Assembly: GCA_963989385.1 (NCBI GenBank)
Contig: OZ022511.1
Coordinates: forward strand, 310,001-374,000
From: Ctena decussata
Lineage: Eukaryota > Mollusca > Bivalvia > Lucinida > Lucinidae
Direction: 5' to 3'
DNA length: 64,000 nt
How positions within the stretch are numbered: position 1 is the first letter of the stretch; each line of letters starts with the position of its first letter. The notes under the pieces were generated by a model. That model was not told where the DNA came from. It saw only the letters and a list, made by a program, of their open reading frames with translations, and did not search any database. Shown in pieces: positions 35,501 to 48,700 of this stretch. A program made the translations under genes and the position numbers.

Positions 35501-38500
35501 AGGCCATCGAAATTTGTGTAAAGAAAAGTTTGTGCGACTTTAGCTCCCAAACGGAATAAAAGCTAAAGCTGAAATAGCCTTCATTCTATTTCACTTATTT
35601 GTGTCTACACATGTATATGTTTTGCAGAGACTCAAAGCTCTTGAGAATGGAGAAAATGAGGTGTCAATTTTGCATTGGACCCTATGGGAAAATGCATTAA
35701 ACGCCTACTGCTCCGACGTTCAGCGACCGATAACATCCATCTTTACACTGTAAACGGTAATTACATAGGTACATGCCTGGGGCAAATAACAGCGCAAATA
35801 ATTGTCCATGTGCAGAGTAATAAAGGAGCAAACTTTTATGTATGGGCTGCAGTGGAAGTTATTCTTAAAAGGTGACTTTCACGAATCGTTCTGAAACTAT
35901 GCTAAAATTACACATAATTCCCATATATTTCTTGGGAAAAAATCCCAGAAATTCTCCTTTCTCCGTTGTCGAGATATTCGAGGGCAAAGTCGTGCAGTTT
36001 ACGACTTCCAGGGGCTATAACTCGAAAACTAAAGAACGAGAATTTTTGGCACATATGGTCAATTGAATGTTTATCCCAACCCTCTCATTTGGCACTAGTT
36101 TCAGCCCGAATTGTGCAAGTCACCTAAGGTCACGAATCGTCCCGAACGTGTAGCCCAAATTGTGAAAATTTCAAACCGCTACTGCTTGCTTGTATGAGTA
36201 GGTAGCCATCTGAAACTTGGCATATATAAAGGCCATTAACATGTCTACATGCATGCACAATCTTATGTCAACTGATTGCATAACTTGCGAATTATAGGCC
36301 ATCGAAATTTGTGTAAAGAAAAGTTTGTGCGACTTTAGCTCCCAAACGGAATAAAAGCTAAAGCTGAAATAGCCTTCATTCTATTTCACTTATTTGTGTC
36401 TACACATGTATATGTTTTGCAGAGACTCAAAGCTCTTGAGAATGGAGAAAATGAGGTGTCAATTTTGCATTGGACCCTATGGGAAAATGCATTAAACGCC
36501 TACTGCTCCGACGTTCAGCGACCGATAACATCCATCTTTACACTGTAAACGGTAATTACATAGGTACATGCCTGGGGCAAATAACAACGCAAATAATTGT
36601 CCAAGTGCAGAGTAATAAAGGAGCAAACTTTTATGTATGGGCTGCAGTGGAAGTTATTCTTAAAAGGTGACTTTCACGAATCGTTCTGAAACTCTGCTAA
36701 AATTACAGATAATTCCCATATATTTCTTGGGAAAAAATTCCAGAAATTCTCCTTTCTCCGTTGTCGAGATATTCGAGGGCAAAGTCGTGCAGTTTACGAC
36801 TTCCAGGGGCTATAACTCGAAAACTAAAGAACGAGAATTTTTGGCACATATGGTCAATTGAATGTTTATCCCAACCCTCTCATTTGGCACTAGTTTCAGC
36901 CCGAATTGTGCAAGTCACCTAAGGTCACGAATCGTCCCGAACGTGTAGCCCAAATTGTGAAAATTTCAAACCGCTACTGCTTGCTTGTATGAGTAAGTAG
37001 CCATCTGAAACTTGGCATATATAAAGGCCATTAACATGTCTACATGCATGCACAATCTTATGTCAACTGATTGCATAACTTGCGAATTATAGGCCATCGA
37101 AATTTGTGTAAAGAAAAGTTTGTGCGACTTTAGCTCCCAAACGGAATAAAAGCTAAAGCTGAAATAGCCTTCATTCTATTTCACTTATTTGTGTCTACAC
37201 ATGTATATGTTTTGCAGAGACTCAAAGCTCTTGAGAATGGAGAAAATGAGGTGTCAATTTTGCATTGGACCCTATGGGAAAATGCATTAAACGCCTACTG
37301 CTCCGACGTTCAGCGACCGATAACATCCATCTTTACACTGTAAACGGTAATTACATAGGTACATGCCTGGGGCAAATAACAGCGCAAATAATTGTCCATG
37401 TGCAGAGTAATAAAGGAGCAAACTTTTATGTATGGGCTGCAGTGGAAGTTATTCTTAAAAGGTGACTTTCACGAATCGTTCTGAAACTCTGCTAAAATTA
37501 CAGATAATTCCCATATATTTCTTGGGAAAAAATCCCAGAAATTCTCCTTTCTCCGTTGTCGAGATATTCGAGGGCAAAGTCGTGCAGTTTACGACTTCCA
37601 GGGGCTTTAACTCGAAAACTAAAGAACGAGAATTTTTGGCACATATGGTCAATTGAATGTTTATCCCAACCCTCTCATTTGGCACTAGTTTCAGCCCGAA
37701 TTGTGCAAGTCACCTAAGGTCACGAATCGTCCCGAACGTGTAGCCCAAATTGTGAAAATTTCAAACCGCTACTGCTTGCTTGTATGAGTAGGTAGCCATC
37801 TGAAACTTGGCATATATAAAGGCCATTAACATGTCTACATGCATGCACAATCTTATGTCAACTGATTGCATAACTCGCGAATTATAGGCCATCGAAATTT
37901 GTGTAAAGAAAAGTTTGTGCGACTTTAGCTCCCAAACGGAATAAAAGCTAAAGCTGAAATAGCCTTCATTCTATTTCACTTATTTGTGTCTACACATGTA
38001 TATGTTTTGCAGAGACTCAAAGCTCTTGAGAATGGAGAAAATGAGGTGTCAATTTTGCATTGGACCCTATGGGAAAATGCATTAAACGCCTACTGCTCCG
38101 ACGTTCAGCGACCGATAACATCCATCTTTACACTGTAAACGGTAATTACATAGGTACATGCCTGGGGCAAATAACAGCGCAAATAATTGTCCATGTGCAG
38201 AGTAATAAAGGAGCAAACTTTTATGTATGGGCTGCAGTGGAAGTTATTCTTAAAAGGTGACTTTCACGAATCGTTCTGAAACTCTGCTAAAATTACAGAT
38301 AATTCCCATATATTTCTTGGGAAAAAATCCCAGAAATTCTCCTTTCTCCGTTGTCGAGATATTCGAGGGCAAAGTCGTGCAGTTTACGACTTCCAGGGGC
38401 TATAACTCGAAAACTAAAGAACGAGAATTTTTGGCACATATGGTCAATTGAATGTTTATCCCAACCCTCTCATTTGGCACTAGTTTCAGCCCGAATTGTG

Positions 38501-41500
38501 CAAGTCACCTAAGGTCACGAATCGTCCCGAACGTGTAGCCCAAATTGTGAAAATTTCAAACCGCTACTGCTTGCTTGTATGAGTAGGTAGCCATCTGAAA
38601 CTTGGCATATATAAAGGCCATTAACATGTCTACATGCATGCACAATCTTATGTCAACTGATTGCATAACTTGCGAATTATAGGCCATCGAAATTTGTGTA
38701 AAGAAAAGTTTGTGCGACTTTAGCTCCCAAACGGAATAAAAGCTAAAGCTGAAATAGCCTTCATTCTATTTCACTTATTTGTGTCTACACATGTATATGT
38801 TTTGCAGAGACTCAAAGCTCTTGAGAATGGAGAAAATGAGGTGTCAATTTTGCATTGGACCCTATGGGAAAATGCATTAAACGCCTACTGCTCCGACGTT
38901 CAGCGACCGATAACATCCATCTTTACACTGTAAACGGTAATTACATAGGTACATGCCTGGGGCAAATAACAGCGCAAATAATTGTCCATGTGCAGAGTAA
39001 TAAAGGAGCAAACTTTTATGTATGGGCTGCAGTGGAAGTTATTCTTAAAAGGTGACTTTCACGAATCGTTCTGAAACTCTGCTAAAATTACAGATAATTC
39101 CCATATATTTCTTGGGAAAAAATCCCAGAAATTCTCCTTTCTCCGTTGTCGAGATATTCGAGGGCAAAGTCGTGCAGTTTACGACTTCCAGGGGCTATAA
39201 CTCGAAAACTAAAGAACGAGAATTTTTGGCACATATGGTCAATTGAATGTTTATCCCAACCCTCTCATTTGGCACTAGTTTCAGCCCGAATTGTGCAAGT
39301 CACCTAAGGTCACGAATCGTCCCGAACGTGTAGCCCAAATTGTGAAAATTTCAAACCGCTACTGCTTGCTTGTATGAGTAGGTAGCCATCTGAAACTTGG
39401 CATATATAAAGGCCATTAACATGTCTACATGCATGCACAATCTTATATCAACTGATTGCATAACTTGCGAATTATAGGCCATCGAAATTTGTGTAAAGAA
39501 AAGTTTGTGCGACTTTAGCTCCCAAACGGAATAAAAGCTAAAGCTGAAATAGCCTTCATTCTATTTCACTTATTTGTGTCTACACATGTATATGTTTTGC
39601 AGAGACTCAAAGCTCTTGAGAATGGAGAAAATGAGGTGTCAATTTTGCATTGGACCCTATGGGAAAATGCATTAAACGCCTACTGCTCCGACGTTCAGCG
39701 ACCGATAACATCCATCTTTACACTGTAAACGGTAATTACATAGGTACATGCCTGGGGCAAATAACAGCGCAAATAATTGTCCATGTGCAGAGTAATAAAG
39801 GAGCAAACTTTTATATATGGGCTGCAGTGGAAGTTATTCTTAAAAGGTGACTTTCACGAATCGTTCTGAAACTCTGCTAAAATTACAGATAATTCCCATA
39901 TATTTCTTGGGAAAAAATCCCAGAAATTCTCCTTTCTCCGTTGTCGAGATATTCGAGGGCAAAGTCGTGCAGTTTACGACTTCCAGGGGCTATAATTCGA
40001 AAACTAAAGAACGAGAATTTTTGGCACATATGGTATATTGAATATTTATCCCAACCCTCTCATTTGGCACTAGTTTCAGCCCGAATTGTGCAAGTCACCT
40101 AAGGTCACGAATCGTCCCGAACGTGTAGCCCAAATTGTGAAAATTTCAAACCGCTACTGCTTGCTTGTATGAGTAGGTAGCCATCTGAAACTTGGCATAT
40201 ATAAAGGCCATTAACATGTCTACATGCATGCACAATCTTATGTCAACTGGTTGCATAACTTGCGAATTATAGGCCATCGAAATTTGTGTAAAGAAAAGTT
40301 TGTGCGACTTAAGCTCCCAAACGGAATAAAAGCTAAAGCTGAAATAGCCTTCATTCTATTTCACTTATTTGTGTCTACACATGTATATGTTTTGCAGAGA
40401 CTCAAAGCTCTTGAGAATGGAGAAAATGAGGTGTCAATTTTGCATTGGACCCTATGGGAAAATGCATTAAACGCCTACTGCTCCGACGTTCAGCGACCGA
40501 TAACATCCATCTTTACACTGTAAACGGTAATTACATAGGTACATGCCTGGGGCAAATAACAGCGCAAATAATTGTCCATGTGCAGAGTAATAAAGGAGCA
40601 AACTTTTATGTATGGGCTGCAGTGGAAGTTATTCTTAAAAGGTGACTTTCACGAATCGTTCTGAAACTCTGCTAAAATTACAGATAATTCCCATATATTT
40701 CTTGGGAAAAAATCCCAGAAATTCTCCTTTCTCCGTTGTCGAGATATTCGAGGGCAAAGTCGTGCAGTTTACGACTTCCAGGGGCTATAACTCGAAAACT
40801 AAAGAACGAGAATTTTTGGCACATATGGTCAATTGAATGTTTATCCCAACCCTCTCATTTGGCACTAGTTTCAGCCCGAATTGTGCAAGTCACCTAAGGT
40901 CACGAATCGTCCCGAACGTGTAGCCCAAATTGTGAAAATTTCAAACCGCTACTGCTTGCTTGTATGAGTAGGTAGCCATCTGAAACTTGGCATATATAAA
41001 GGCCATTAACATGTCTACATGCATGCACAATCTTATGTCAACTGATTGCATAACTTGCGAATTATAGGCCATCGAAATTTGTGTAAAGAAAAGTTTGTGC
41101 GACTTTAGCTCCCAAACGGAATAAAAGCTAAAGCTGAAATAGCCTTCATTCTATTTCACTTATTTGTGTCTACACATGTATATGTTTTGCAGAGACTCAA
41201 AGCTCTTGAGAATGGAGAAAATGAGGTGTCAATTTTGCATTGGACCCTATGGGAAAATGCATTAAACGCCTACTGCTCCGACGTTCAGCGACCGATAACA
41301 TCCATCTTTACACTGTAAACGGTAATTACATAGGTACATGCCTGGGGCAAATAACAGCGCAAATAATTGTCCATGTGCAGAGTAATAAAGGAGCAAACTT
41401 TTATGTATGGGCTGCAGTGGAAGTTATTCTTAAAAGGTGACTTTCACGAATCGTTCTGAAACTCTGCTAAAATTACAGATAATTCCCATATATTTCTTGG

Positions 41501-43074
41501 GAAAAAATCCCAGAAATTCTCCTTTCTCCGTTGTCGAGATATTCGAGGGCAAAGTCGTGCAGTTTACGATTTCCAGGGGCTATAACTCGAAAACTAAAGA
41601 ACGAGAATTTTTGGCACATATGGTCAATTGAATGTTTATCCCAACCCTCTCATTTGGCACTAGTTTCAGCCCGAATTGTGCAAGTCACCTAAGGTCACGA
41701 ATCGTCCCGAACGTGTAGCCCAAATTGTGAAAATTTCAAACCGCTACTGCTTGCTTGTATGAGTAGGTAGCCATCTGAAACTTGGCATATATAAAGGCCA
41801 TTAACATGTCTACATGCATGCACAATCTTATGTCAACTGGTTGCATAACTTGCGAATTATAGGCCATCGAAATTTGTGTAAAGAAAAGTTTGTGCGACTT
41901 TAGCTCCCAAACGGAATAAAAGCTAAAGCTGAAATAGCCTTCATTCTATTTCACTTATTTGTGTCTACACATGTATATGTTTTGCAGAGACTCAAAGCTC
42001 TTGAGAATGGAGAAAATGAGGTGTCAATTTTGCATTGGACCCTATGGGAAAATGCATTAAACGCCTACTGCTCCGACGTTCAGCGACCGATAACATCCAT
42101 CTTTACACTGTAAACGGTAATTACATAGGTACATGCCTGGGGCAAATAACAGCGCAAATAATTGTCCATGTGCAGAGTAATAAAGGAGCAAACTTTTATG
42201 TATGGGCTGCAGTGGAAGTTATTCTTAAAAGGTGACTTTCACGAATCGTTCTGAAACTCTGCTAAAATTACAGATAATTCCCATATATTTCTTGGGAAAA
42301 AATCCCAGAAATTCTCCTTTCTCCGTTGTCGAGATATTCGAGGGCAAAGTCGTGCAGTTTACGACTTCCAGGGGCTATAACTCGAAAACTAAAGAACGAG
42401 AATTTTTGGCACATATGGTCAATTGAATGTTTATCCCAACCCTCTCATTTGGCACTAGTTTCAGCCCGAATTGTGCAAGTCACCTAAGGTCACGAATCGT
42501 CCCGAACGTGTAGCCCAAATTGTGAAAATTTCAAACCGCTACTGCTTGCTTGTATGAGTAGGTAGCCATCTGAAACTTGGCATATATAAAGGCCATTAAC
42601 ATGTCTACATGCATGCACAATCTTATGTCAACTGATTGCATAACTTGCGAATTATAGGCCATCGAAATTTGTGTAAAGAAAAGTTTGTGCGACTTTAGCT
42701 CCCAAACGGAATAAAAGCTAAAGCTGAAATAGCCTTCATTCTATTTCACTTATTTGTGTCTACACATGTATATGTTTTGCAGAGACTCAAAGCTCTTGAG
42801 AATGGAGAAAATGAGGTGTCAATTTTGCATTGGACCCTATGGGAAAATGCATTAAACGCCTACTGCTCCGACGTTCAGCGACCGATAACATCCATCTTTA
42901 CACTGTAAACGGTAATTACATAGGTACATGCCTGGGGCAAATAACAGCGCAAATAATTGTCCATGTGCAGAGTAATAAAGGAGCAAACTTTTATGTATGG
43001 GCTGCAGTGGAAGTTATTCTTAAAAGGTGACTTTCACGAATCGTTCTGAAACTCTGCTAAAATTACAGATAATT

Positions 43075-43107
43075 GAGCCCGTCCAGATAGAAATCGACCT
43101 TATGACA
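43075..43107 (+). repeat. Left TIR of E4 (33 bp)
   Basis: Identical to E2/E3 left TIR; preceded by TSD AATT at 43071-43074. Confidence 0.95.
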
Positions 43108-44977
43108 TAAAAATTCGATTTTTAGGTTTTCTGTTATCGGAATGCGCATGCCATTATAGAACAAAATGGTAAAACACGTTTGGAGTTAGCTAGATTATTA
43201 AGTATGTTATGACACTTTTAAACATACTGGTATCTAATGAAATTTGCCAGAATAACGTTACCTGACGTCACGTTACACTGTTATGGATAACGCCATTATC
43301 AATGTTTTCCCTTGAAATGCATATCATTATCATTAACGTTAACACAGCAAACGCATGTAATCAGTACGAGTAAATTTTCCCGTAACAAAGCTCTAGACTT
43401 TGGTCCCACCCTGGGACATGCCTCTTGGGATAGGTAGAAAATATCGAACGGCTTTGATCCAGGTGGATGTCATACCACATATGACAATTTACCTCGAACC
43501 GTAATCAAAAAATATATTTTCCGAAGAGCAGCTATAACAAGAAGTAAACTAAATATTTGGACTGACCGACATGCTTAAGTACTGCCGTTCGCACGTACTG
43601 ACGATCCGGAAACTTCATACACCCGGTCCTCCTTTGGCTTCGAGTGCATAAAGCAAATACCTTTAGATATTTTGAAATACTTCAACTGTTTCTAAAGATG
43701 AGTAAGCAATTAAGTTGAAGTTTGTCATTTCTTTTTAATAAAGCAAGAGTTCTCAGCAGCATTTTACCTTTAAGAGTAGATCGCATTTTTGAAAAGCTAA
43801 CGTAAGTCACAAAAGTTGTTTCCCTTTGTAAAAATGATGGGAAAACATAGACATGTGGCATATGCCACCTCACAAGAAATATCACTTCTGCTTTGGAGCA
43901 TCTGTTTACCATACGATTTACCAGGCCCAAAGGCCGAGATTATATATGCAGCTAGTGGACTCAAAGACACTGATGCAAATGCTGAGTTTATTTGCATACA
44001 GATAATTGCATGCATGTTCAGTTAAAGTCTCCATATTCCTATCAATTGTAAAATTGCCTAAACACAAGTCTTTTTGAAAAGCAGTTCAACCTTCATGACT
44101 GGTGTCAAAATGTGGGTTGATGAGCGATTACTGTGGCTTGAAAGACTCATAATATTTCAACCTTTTTTTATGTGAAAATCAGTTACGTTTTATTTCGAGT
44201 TCCTCCCCTCTCGCTTTTCCACATCCACATCTATGCCAGCTTTTGGTTAAAATGGATTTCTTGATCATATAGGTGTCTCTTTAGTAGTAGTTTTTCAATT
44301 CTCATATCGACGTTGCCCCCGCACCTCAGCGGAACGAATCCATAGCCGCACTAACGGGGCGCCGATTGTCCGTCCAATAGGCATCTCTTTAGAAAGGGGA
44401 GGTGATCTTATATTTTCAGTGTCCGTTACAAAAATAAAATCGTTACTTTGGTATCAGGTATGGACTTTGAGTTACCAAACCGCGGAAAAGCAAACAAATT
44501 ACAATTTTAAACGAAAGTAAAACATCATTTTTTTAATTTGTTAATTTATTTTACAAATATAATCCACCACCACCAGCAGTATAAACAGGAAAAAAAAGAA
44601 ATAAAAATTATTTAAGCTTAAGGAAAAAAAAAAAAAAATAGACGGACTTTTGACATAAACTCGCAATTTTCATATGATTGGACAAGGAAATGTAAGTAGA
44701 TCAAAATGGTTTGGGATCTCTGAAAACAGTGTTAAAATTGGAAAGCGTTTCGTCTTCCACCATCAGAGACATTAAGATTCAGACGACACTTTTGCCGTCT
44801 GTCACCTGGCAAGTTCGTCGGCGCTGACAGGCAGGACAGGATTAACTAACCGATTGTTTTGAGTTTAACGGTCCTTTGAGGCAGTATTTCAGTCTATATC
44901 GGGCAGTCTCCCAGAAAGAGGGAGAAAGAAGAGAAATGATAGACCAGAGAAAAATGTCCAAACAACGCTCACCCGCA

Positions 44978-44997
44978 CCTACTGCAGGCACAGTAGG
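44978..44997 (+). repeat. Conserved internal hairpin, E4 copy
   Basis: CCTACTG and CAGTAGG arms, identical to E2 and E3. Confidence 0.5.
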
Positions 44998-45283
44998 CCC
45001 TTGCCCTGCAATGTTCCAAATCAGTAGGACGCCACGGCACTGGAAGAGAGGAAAAAAATTATCTTCGACCTGGCAGTCTGTGATATAGAAAACAAGCAAT
45101 GCATGAAAACTTAAAATTGCTTTTCACAAGTTTTTAGATCTACATTTTGTTGTCTTGCAGTTTAGACTAAAAAATTGTAAACAATGTCAGTGAATGCATG
45201 AAAAAGCTGACGCTGTTTGTACACATGTACCTACACAAAACTATAGGCTTGGGATTTGTTTTTCGGTTCGGGATTTTATTTTT

Positions 45284-45352
45284 GATATTAATAATATAGT
45301 TATAATTATTAATAATATAGTTAATTATTATTATTATTATTATTATTATTAT
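45284..45352 (+). repeat. AT-rich microsatellite (TTA)n in E4
   Basis: Two TTA units longer than in E2 and E3; the main source of length difference among copies. Confidence 0.9.
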
Positions 45353-45699
45353 CCGAGATTGAAAATTATTTTCACGAGATCAAAGCTGAAATTTTATGAA
45401 CATGAACTAAAACGGAACAAGAACCGTCGCCATATTCAAGCTTTTTTACGAATCTGCGAATAAAATATTTTTTTCAATTTATTAAATACGGTTATGAACG
45501 CAAACTGCATTTTTGGTGATGCATGATGCTTCAAAGAATCATATTTCTGGATTCCTGGCAATAAATATGCGGCTACGGTGGTTTCCCACACTATCAAAAT
45601 TCATGTTAAAGTCCAATCACATGACGTGTGAAACAGCGGGAAAAAATCGTCTGACGTAACGTAAAACTTTGACGTCATTTATCTCAGTTTCACGTCGGG

Positions 45700-45732
45700 T
45701 GTCATAAGGTCGATTTCTATCTGGACGGGCTC
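45700..45732 (-). repeat. Right TIR of E4 (33 bp)
   Basis: Reverse complement of 43075-43107; followed by TSD AATT at 45733-45736. Confidence 0.95.
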
Positions 45733-48700
45733 AATTCCCATATATTTCTTGGGAAAAAATCCCAGAAATTCTCCTTTCTCCGTTGTCGAGATATTCGAGG
45801 GCAAAGTCGTGCAGTTTACGACTTCCAGGGGCTATAACTCGAAAACTAAAGAACGAGAATTTTTGGCACATATGGTCAATTGAATGTTTATCCCAACCCT
45901 CTCATTTGGCACTAGTTTCAACCCGAATTGTGCAAGTCACCTAAGGTCACGAATCGTCCCGAACGTGTAGCCCAAACTGTGAAAATTTCAAACCGCTACT
46001 GCTTGCTTGTATGAGTAGGTAGCCATCTGAAACTTGGCATATATAAAGGCCATTAACATGTCTACATGCATGCACAATCTTATGTCAACTGATTGCATAA
46101 CTTGCGAATTATAGGCCATCGAAATTTGTGTAAAGAAAAGTTTGTGCGACTTTAGCTCCCAAACGGAATAAAAGCTAAAGCTGAAATAGCCTTCATTCTA
46201 TTTCACTTATTTGTGTCTACACATGTATATGTTTTGCAGAGACTCAAAGCTCTTGAGAATGGAGAAAATGAGGTGTAAATTTTGCATTGGACCCTATGGG
46301 AAAATGCATTAAACGCCTACTGCTCCGACGTTCAGCGACCGATAACATCCATCTTTACACTGTAAACGGTAATTACATAGGTACATGCCTGGGGCAAATA
46401 ACAGCGCAAATAATTGTCCATGTGCAGAGTAATAAAGGAGCAAACTTTTATGTATGGGCTGCAGTGGAAGTTATTCTTAAAAGGTGACTTTCACGAATCG
46501 TTCTGAAACTCTGCTAAAATTACAGATAATTCCCATATATTTCTTGGGAAAAATCCCAGAAATTCTCCTTTCTCCGTTGTCGAGATATTCGAGGGCAAAG
46601 TCGTGCAGTTTACGACTTCCAGGGGCTATAACTCGAAAACTAAAGAACGAGAATTTTTGGCACATATGGTCAATTGAATGTTTATCCCAACCCTCTCATT
46701 TGGCACTAGTTTCAGCCCGAATTGTGCAAGTCACCTAAGGTCACGAATCGTCCTGAACGTGTAGCCCAAATTGTGAAAATTTCAAACCGCTACGGCTTGC
46801 TTGTATGAGTAGGTAGCCATCTGAAACTTGGCATATATAAAGGCCATTAACATGTCTACATGCATGCACAATCTTATGTCAACTGGTTGCATAACTTGCG
46901 AATTATAGGCCATCGAAATTTGTGTAAAGAAAAGTTTGTGCGACTTTAGCTCCCAAACGGAATAAAAGCTAAAGCTGAAATAGCCTTCATTCTATTTCAC
47001 TTATTTGTGTCTACACATGTATATGTTTTGCAGAGACTCAAAGCTCTTGAGAATGGAGAAAATGAGGTGTCAATTTTGCATTGGACCCTATGGGAAAATG
47101 CATTAAACGCCTACTGCTCCGACGTTCAGCGACCGATAACATCCATCTTTACACTGTAAACGGTAATTACATAGGTACATGCCTGGGGCAAATAACAGCG
47201 CAAATAATTGTCCATGTGCAGAGTAATAAAGGAGCAAACTTTTATGTATGGGCTGCAGTGGAAGTTATTCTTAAAAGGTGACTTTCACGAATCGTTCTGA
47301 AACTCTGCTAAAATTACAGATAATTCCCATATATTTCTTGGGAAAAAATCCCAGAAATTCTCCTTTCTCCGTTGTCGAGATATTCGAGGGCAAAGTCGTG
47401 CAGTTTACGACTTCCAGGGGCTATAACTCGAAAACTAAAGAACGAGAATTTTTGGCACGTATGGTCAATTGAATGTTTATCCCAACCCTCTCATTTGGCA
47501 CTAGTTTCAACCCGAATTGTGCAAGTCACCTAAGGAAACGAATCGTCCCGAACGTGTAGCCCAAATTGTGAAAATTTCAAACCGCTACTGCTTGCTTGTA
47601 TGAGTAGGTAGCCATCTGAAACTTGGCATATATAAAGGCCATTAACATGTCTACATGCATGCACAATCTTATGTCAACTGATTGCATAACTTGCGAATTA
47701 TAGGCCATCGAAATTTGTGTAAAGAAAAGTTTGTGCGACTTTAGCTCCCAAACGGAATAAAAGCTAAAGCTGAAATAGCCTTCATTCTATTTCACTTATT
47801 TGTGTCTACACATGTATATGTTTTGCAGAGACTCAAAGCTCTTGAGAATGGAGAAAATGAGGTGTCAATTTTGCATTGGACCCTATGGGAAAATGCATTA
47901 AACGCCTACTGCTCCGACGTTCAGCGACCGATAACATCCATCTTTACACTGTAAACGGTAATTACATAGGTACATGCCTGGGGCAAATAACAGCGCAAAT
48001 AATTGTCCATGTGCAGAGTAATAAAGGAGCAAACTTTTATGTATGGGCTGCAGTGGAAGTTATTCTTAAAAGGTGACTTTCACGAATCGTTCTGAAACTC
48101 TGCTAAAATTACAGATAATTCCCATATATTTCTTGGGAAAAAATCCCAGAAATTCTCCTTTCTCCGTTGTCGAGATATTCGAGGGCAAAGTCGTGCAGTT
48201 TACGACTTCCAGGGGCTATAACTCGAAAACTAAAGAACGAGAATTTTTGGCACATATGGTCAATTGAATGTTTATCCCAACCCTCTCATTTGGCACTAGT
48301 TTCAGCCCGAATTGTGCAAGTCACCTAAGGTCACGAATCGTCCCGAACGTGTAGCCCAAATTGTGAAAATTTCAAACCGCTACTGCTTGCTTGTATGAGT
48401 AGGTAGCCATCTGAAACTTGGCATATATAAAGGCCATTAACATGTCTACATGCATGCACAATCTTATGTCAACTGATTGCATAACTTGCGAATTATAGGC
48501 CATCGAAATTTGTGTAAAGAAAAGTTTGTGCGACTTTAGCTCCCAAACGGAATAAAAGCTAAAGCTGAAATAGCCTTCATTCTATTTCACTTATTTGTGT
48601 CTACACATGTATATGTTTTGCAGAGACTCAAAGCTCTTGAGAATGGAGAAAATGAGGTGTCAATTTTGCATTGGACCCTATGGGAAAATGCATTAAACGC

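Larger units (their letters stand above)
21606..43074 (+). repeat. Satellite array C: 27 tandem copies of the 795-bp monomer
   Basis: Exactly 27 monomers (first at 21606) plus the AATT duplicated by E4, with no net indel over 21 kb. The first part (to about 29.5 kb) carries a distinctive variant set (AAAATATCCC, GCCACATATGG, AAGGAAACG, AAAAGTAAAG) arranged in a 5-monomer repeat. The remainder resembles array A and carries the linked variants CAACGCAAAT with CCAAGTGCAG (31816, 36586), and TATATCAACTG with ATAATTCG and GAATATTTA (33890, 39445). A T-to-A change at 40311 removes a stop and makes a 99-codon frame at 40224-40523 in that copy only; I treat it as chance. No gene is seen. Confidence 0.97.
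43075..45732 (+). mobile_element. Element E4, complete 2658-bp non-autonomous TIR transposon
   Basis: TIRs at 43075-43107 and 45700-45732, with AATT at 43071-43074 and 45733-45736. The 7-bp excess over E2/E3 is explained by two extra TTA units, an extra CT in CCTCCCCTCTCGC (near 44205) and a 1-bp loss at TGACAATTTACC (near 43483). Other differences include TTTTCACGAG for TTTTCGCGAG, a T after the A15 tract, and ACGTAAAAC for ACGTCAAAC in the right subterminal palindrome. It is the same insertion site as E1-E3, 21 kb from E3, and its downstream monomer shares TTTCAACCCG and CAAACTGTG with those after E2/E3. So it is a relative of the same composite unit that has had time to collect mutations. 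No transposase frame. Confidence 0.93.

Noticed and set aside
35070..37685. 76-codon reverse-strand frames at 35070-35300 and 37455-37685
   Set aside because: Both come from the same TATAAC-to-TTTAAC change, which removes a stop on the minus strand. They are useful as a shared variant but are not genes.
40224..40523. 99-codon ATG frame in one satellite copy
   Set aside because: It exists only because TTTAGC became TTAAGC at 40311 in that monomer, removing a stop. All other copies have the stop, and the product is unrecognised.
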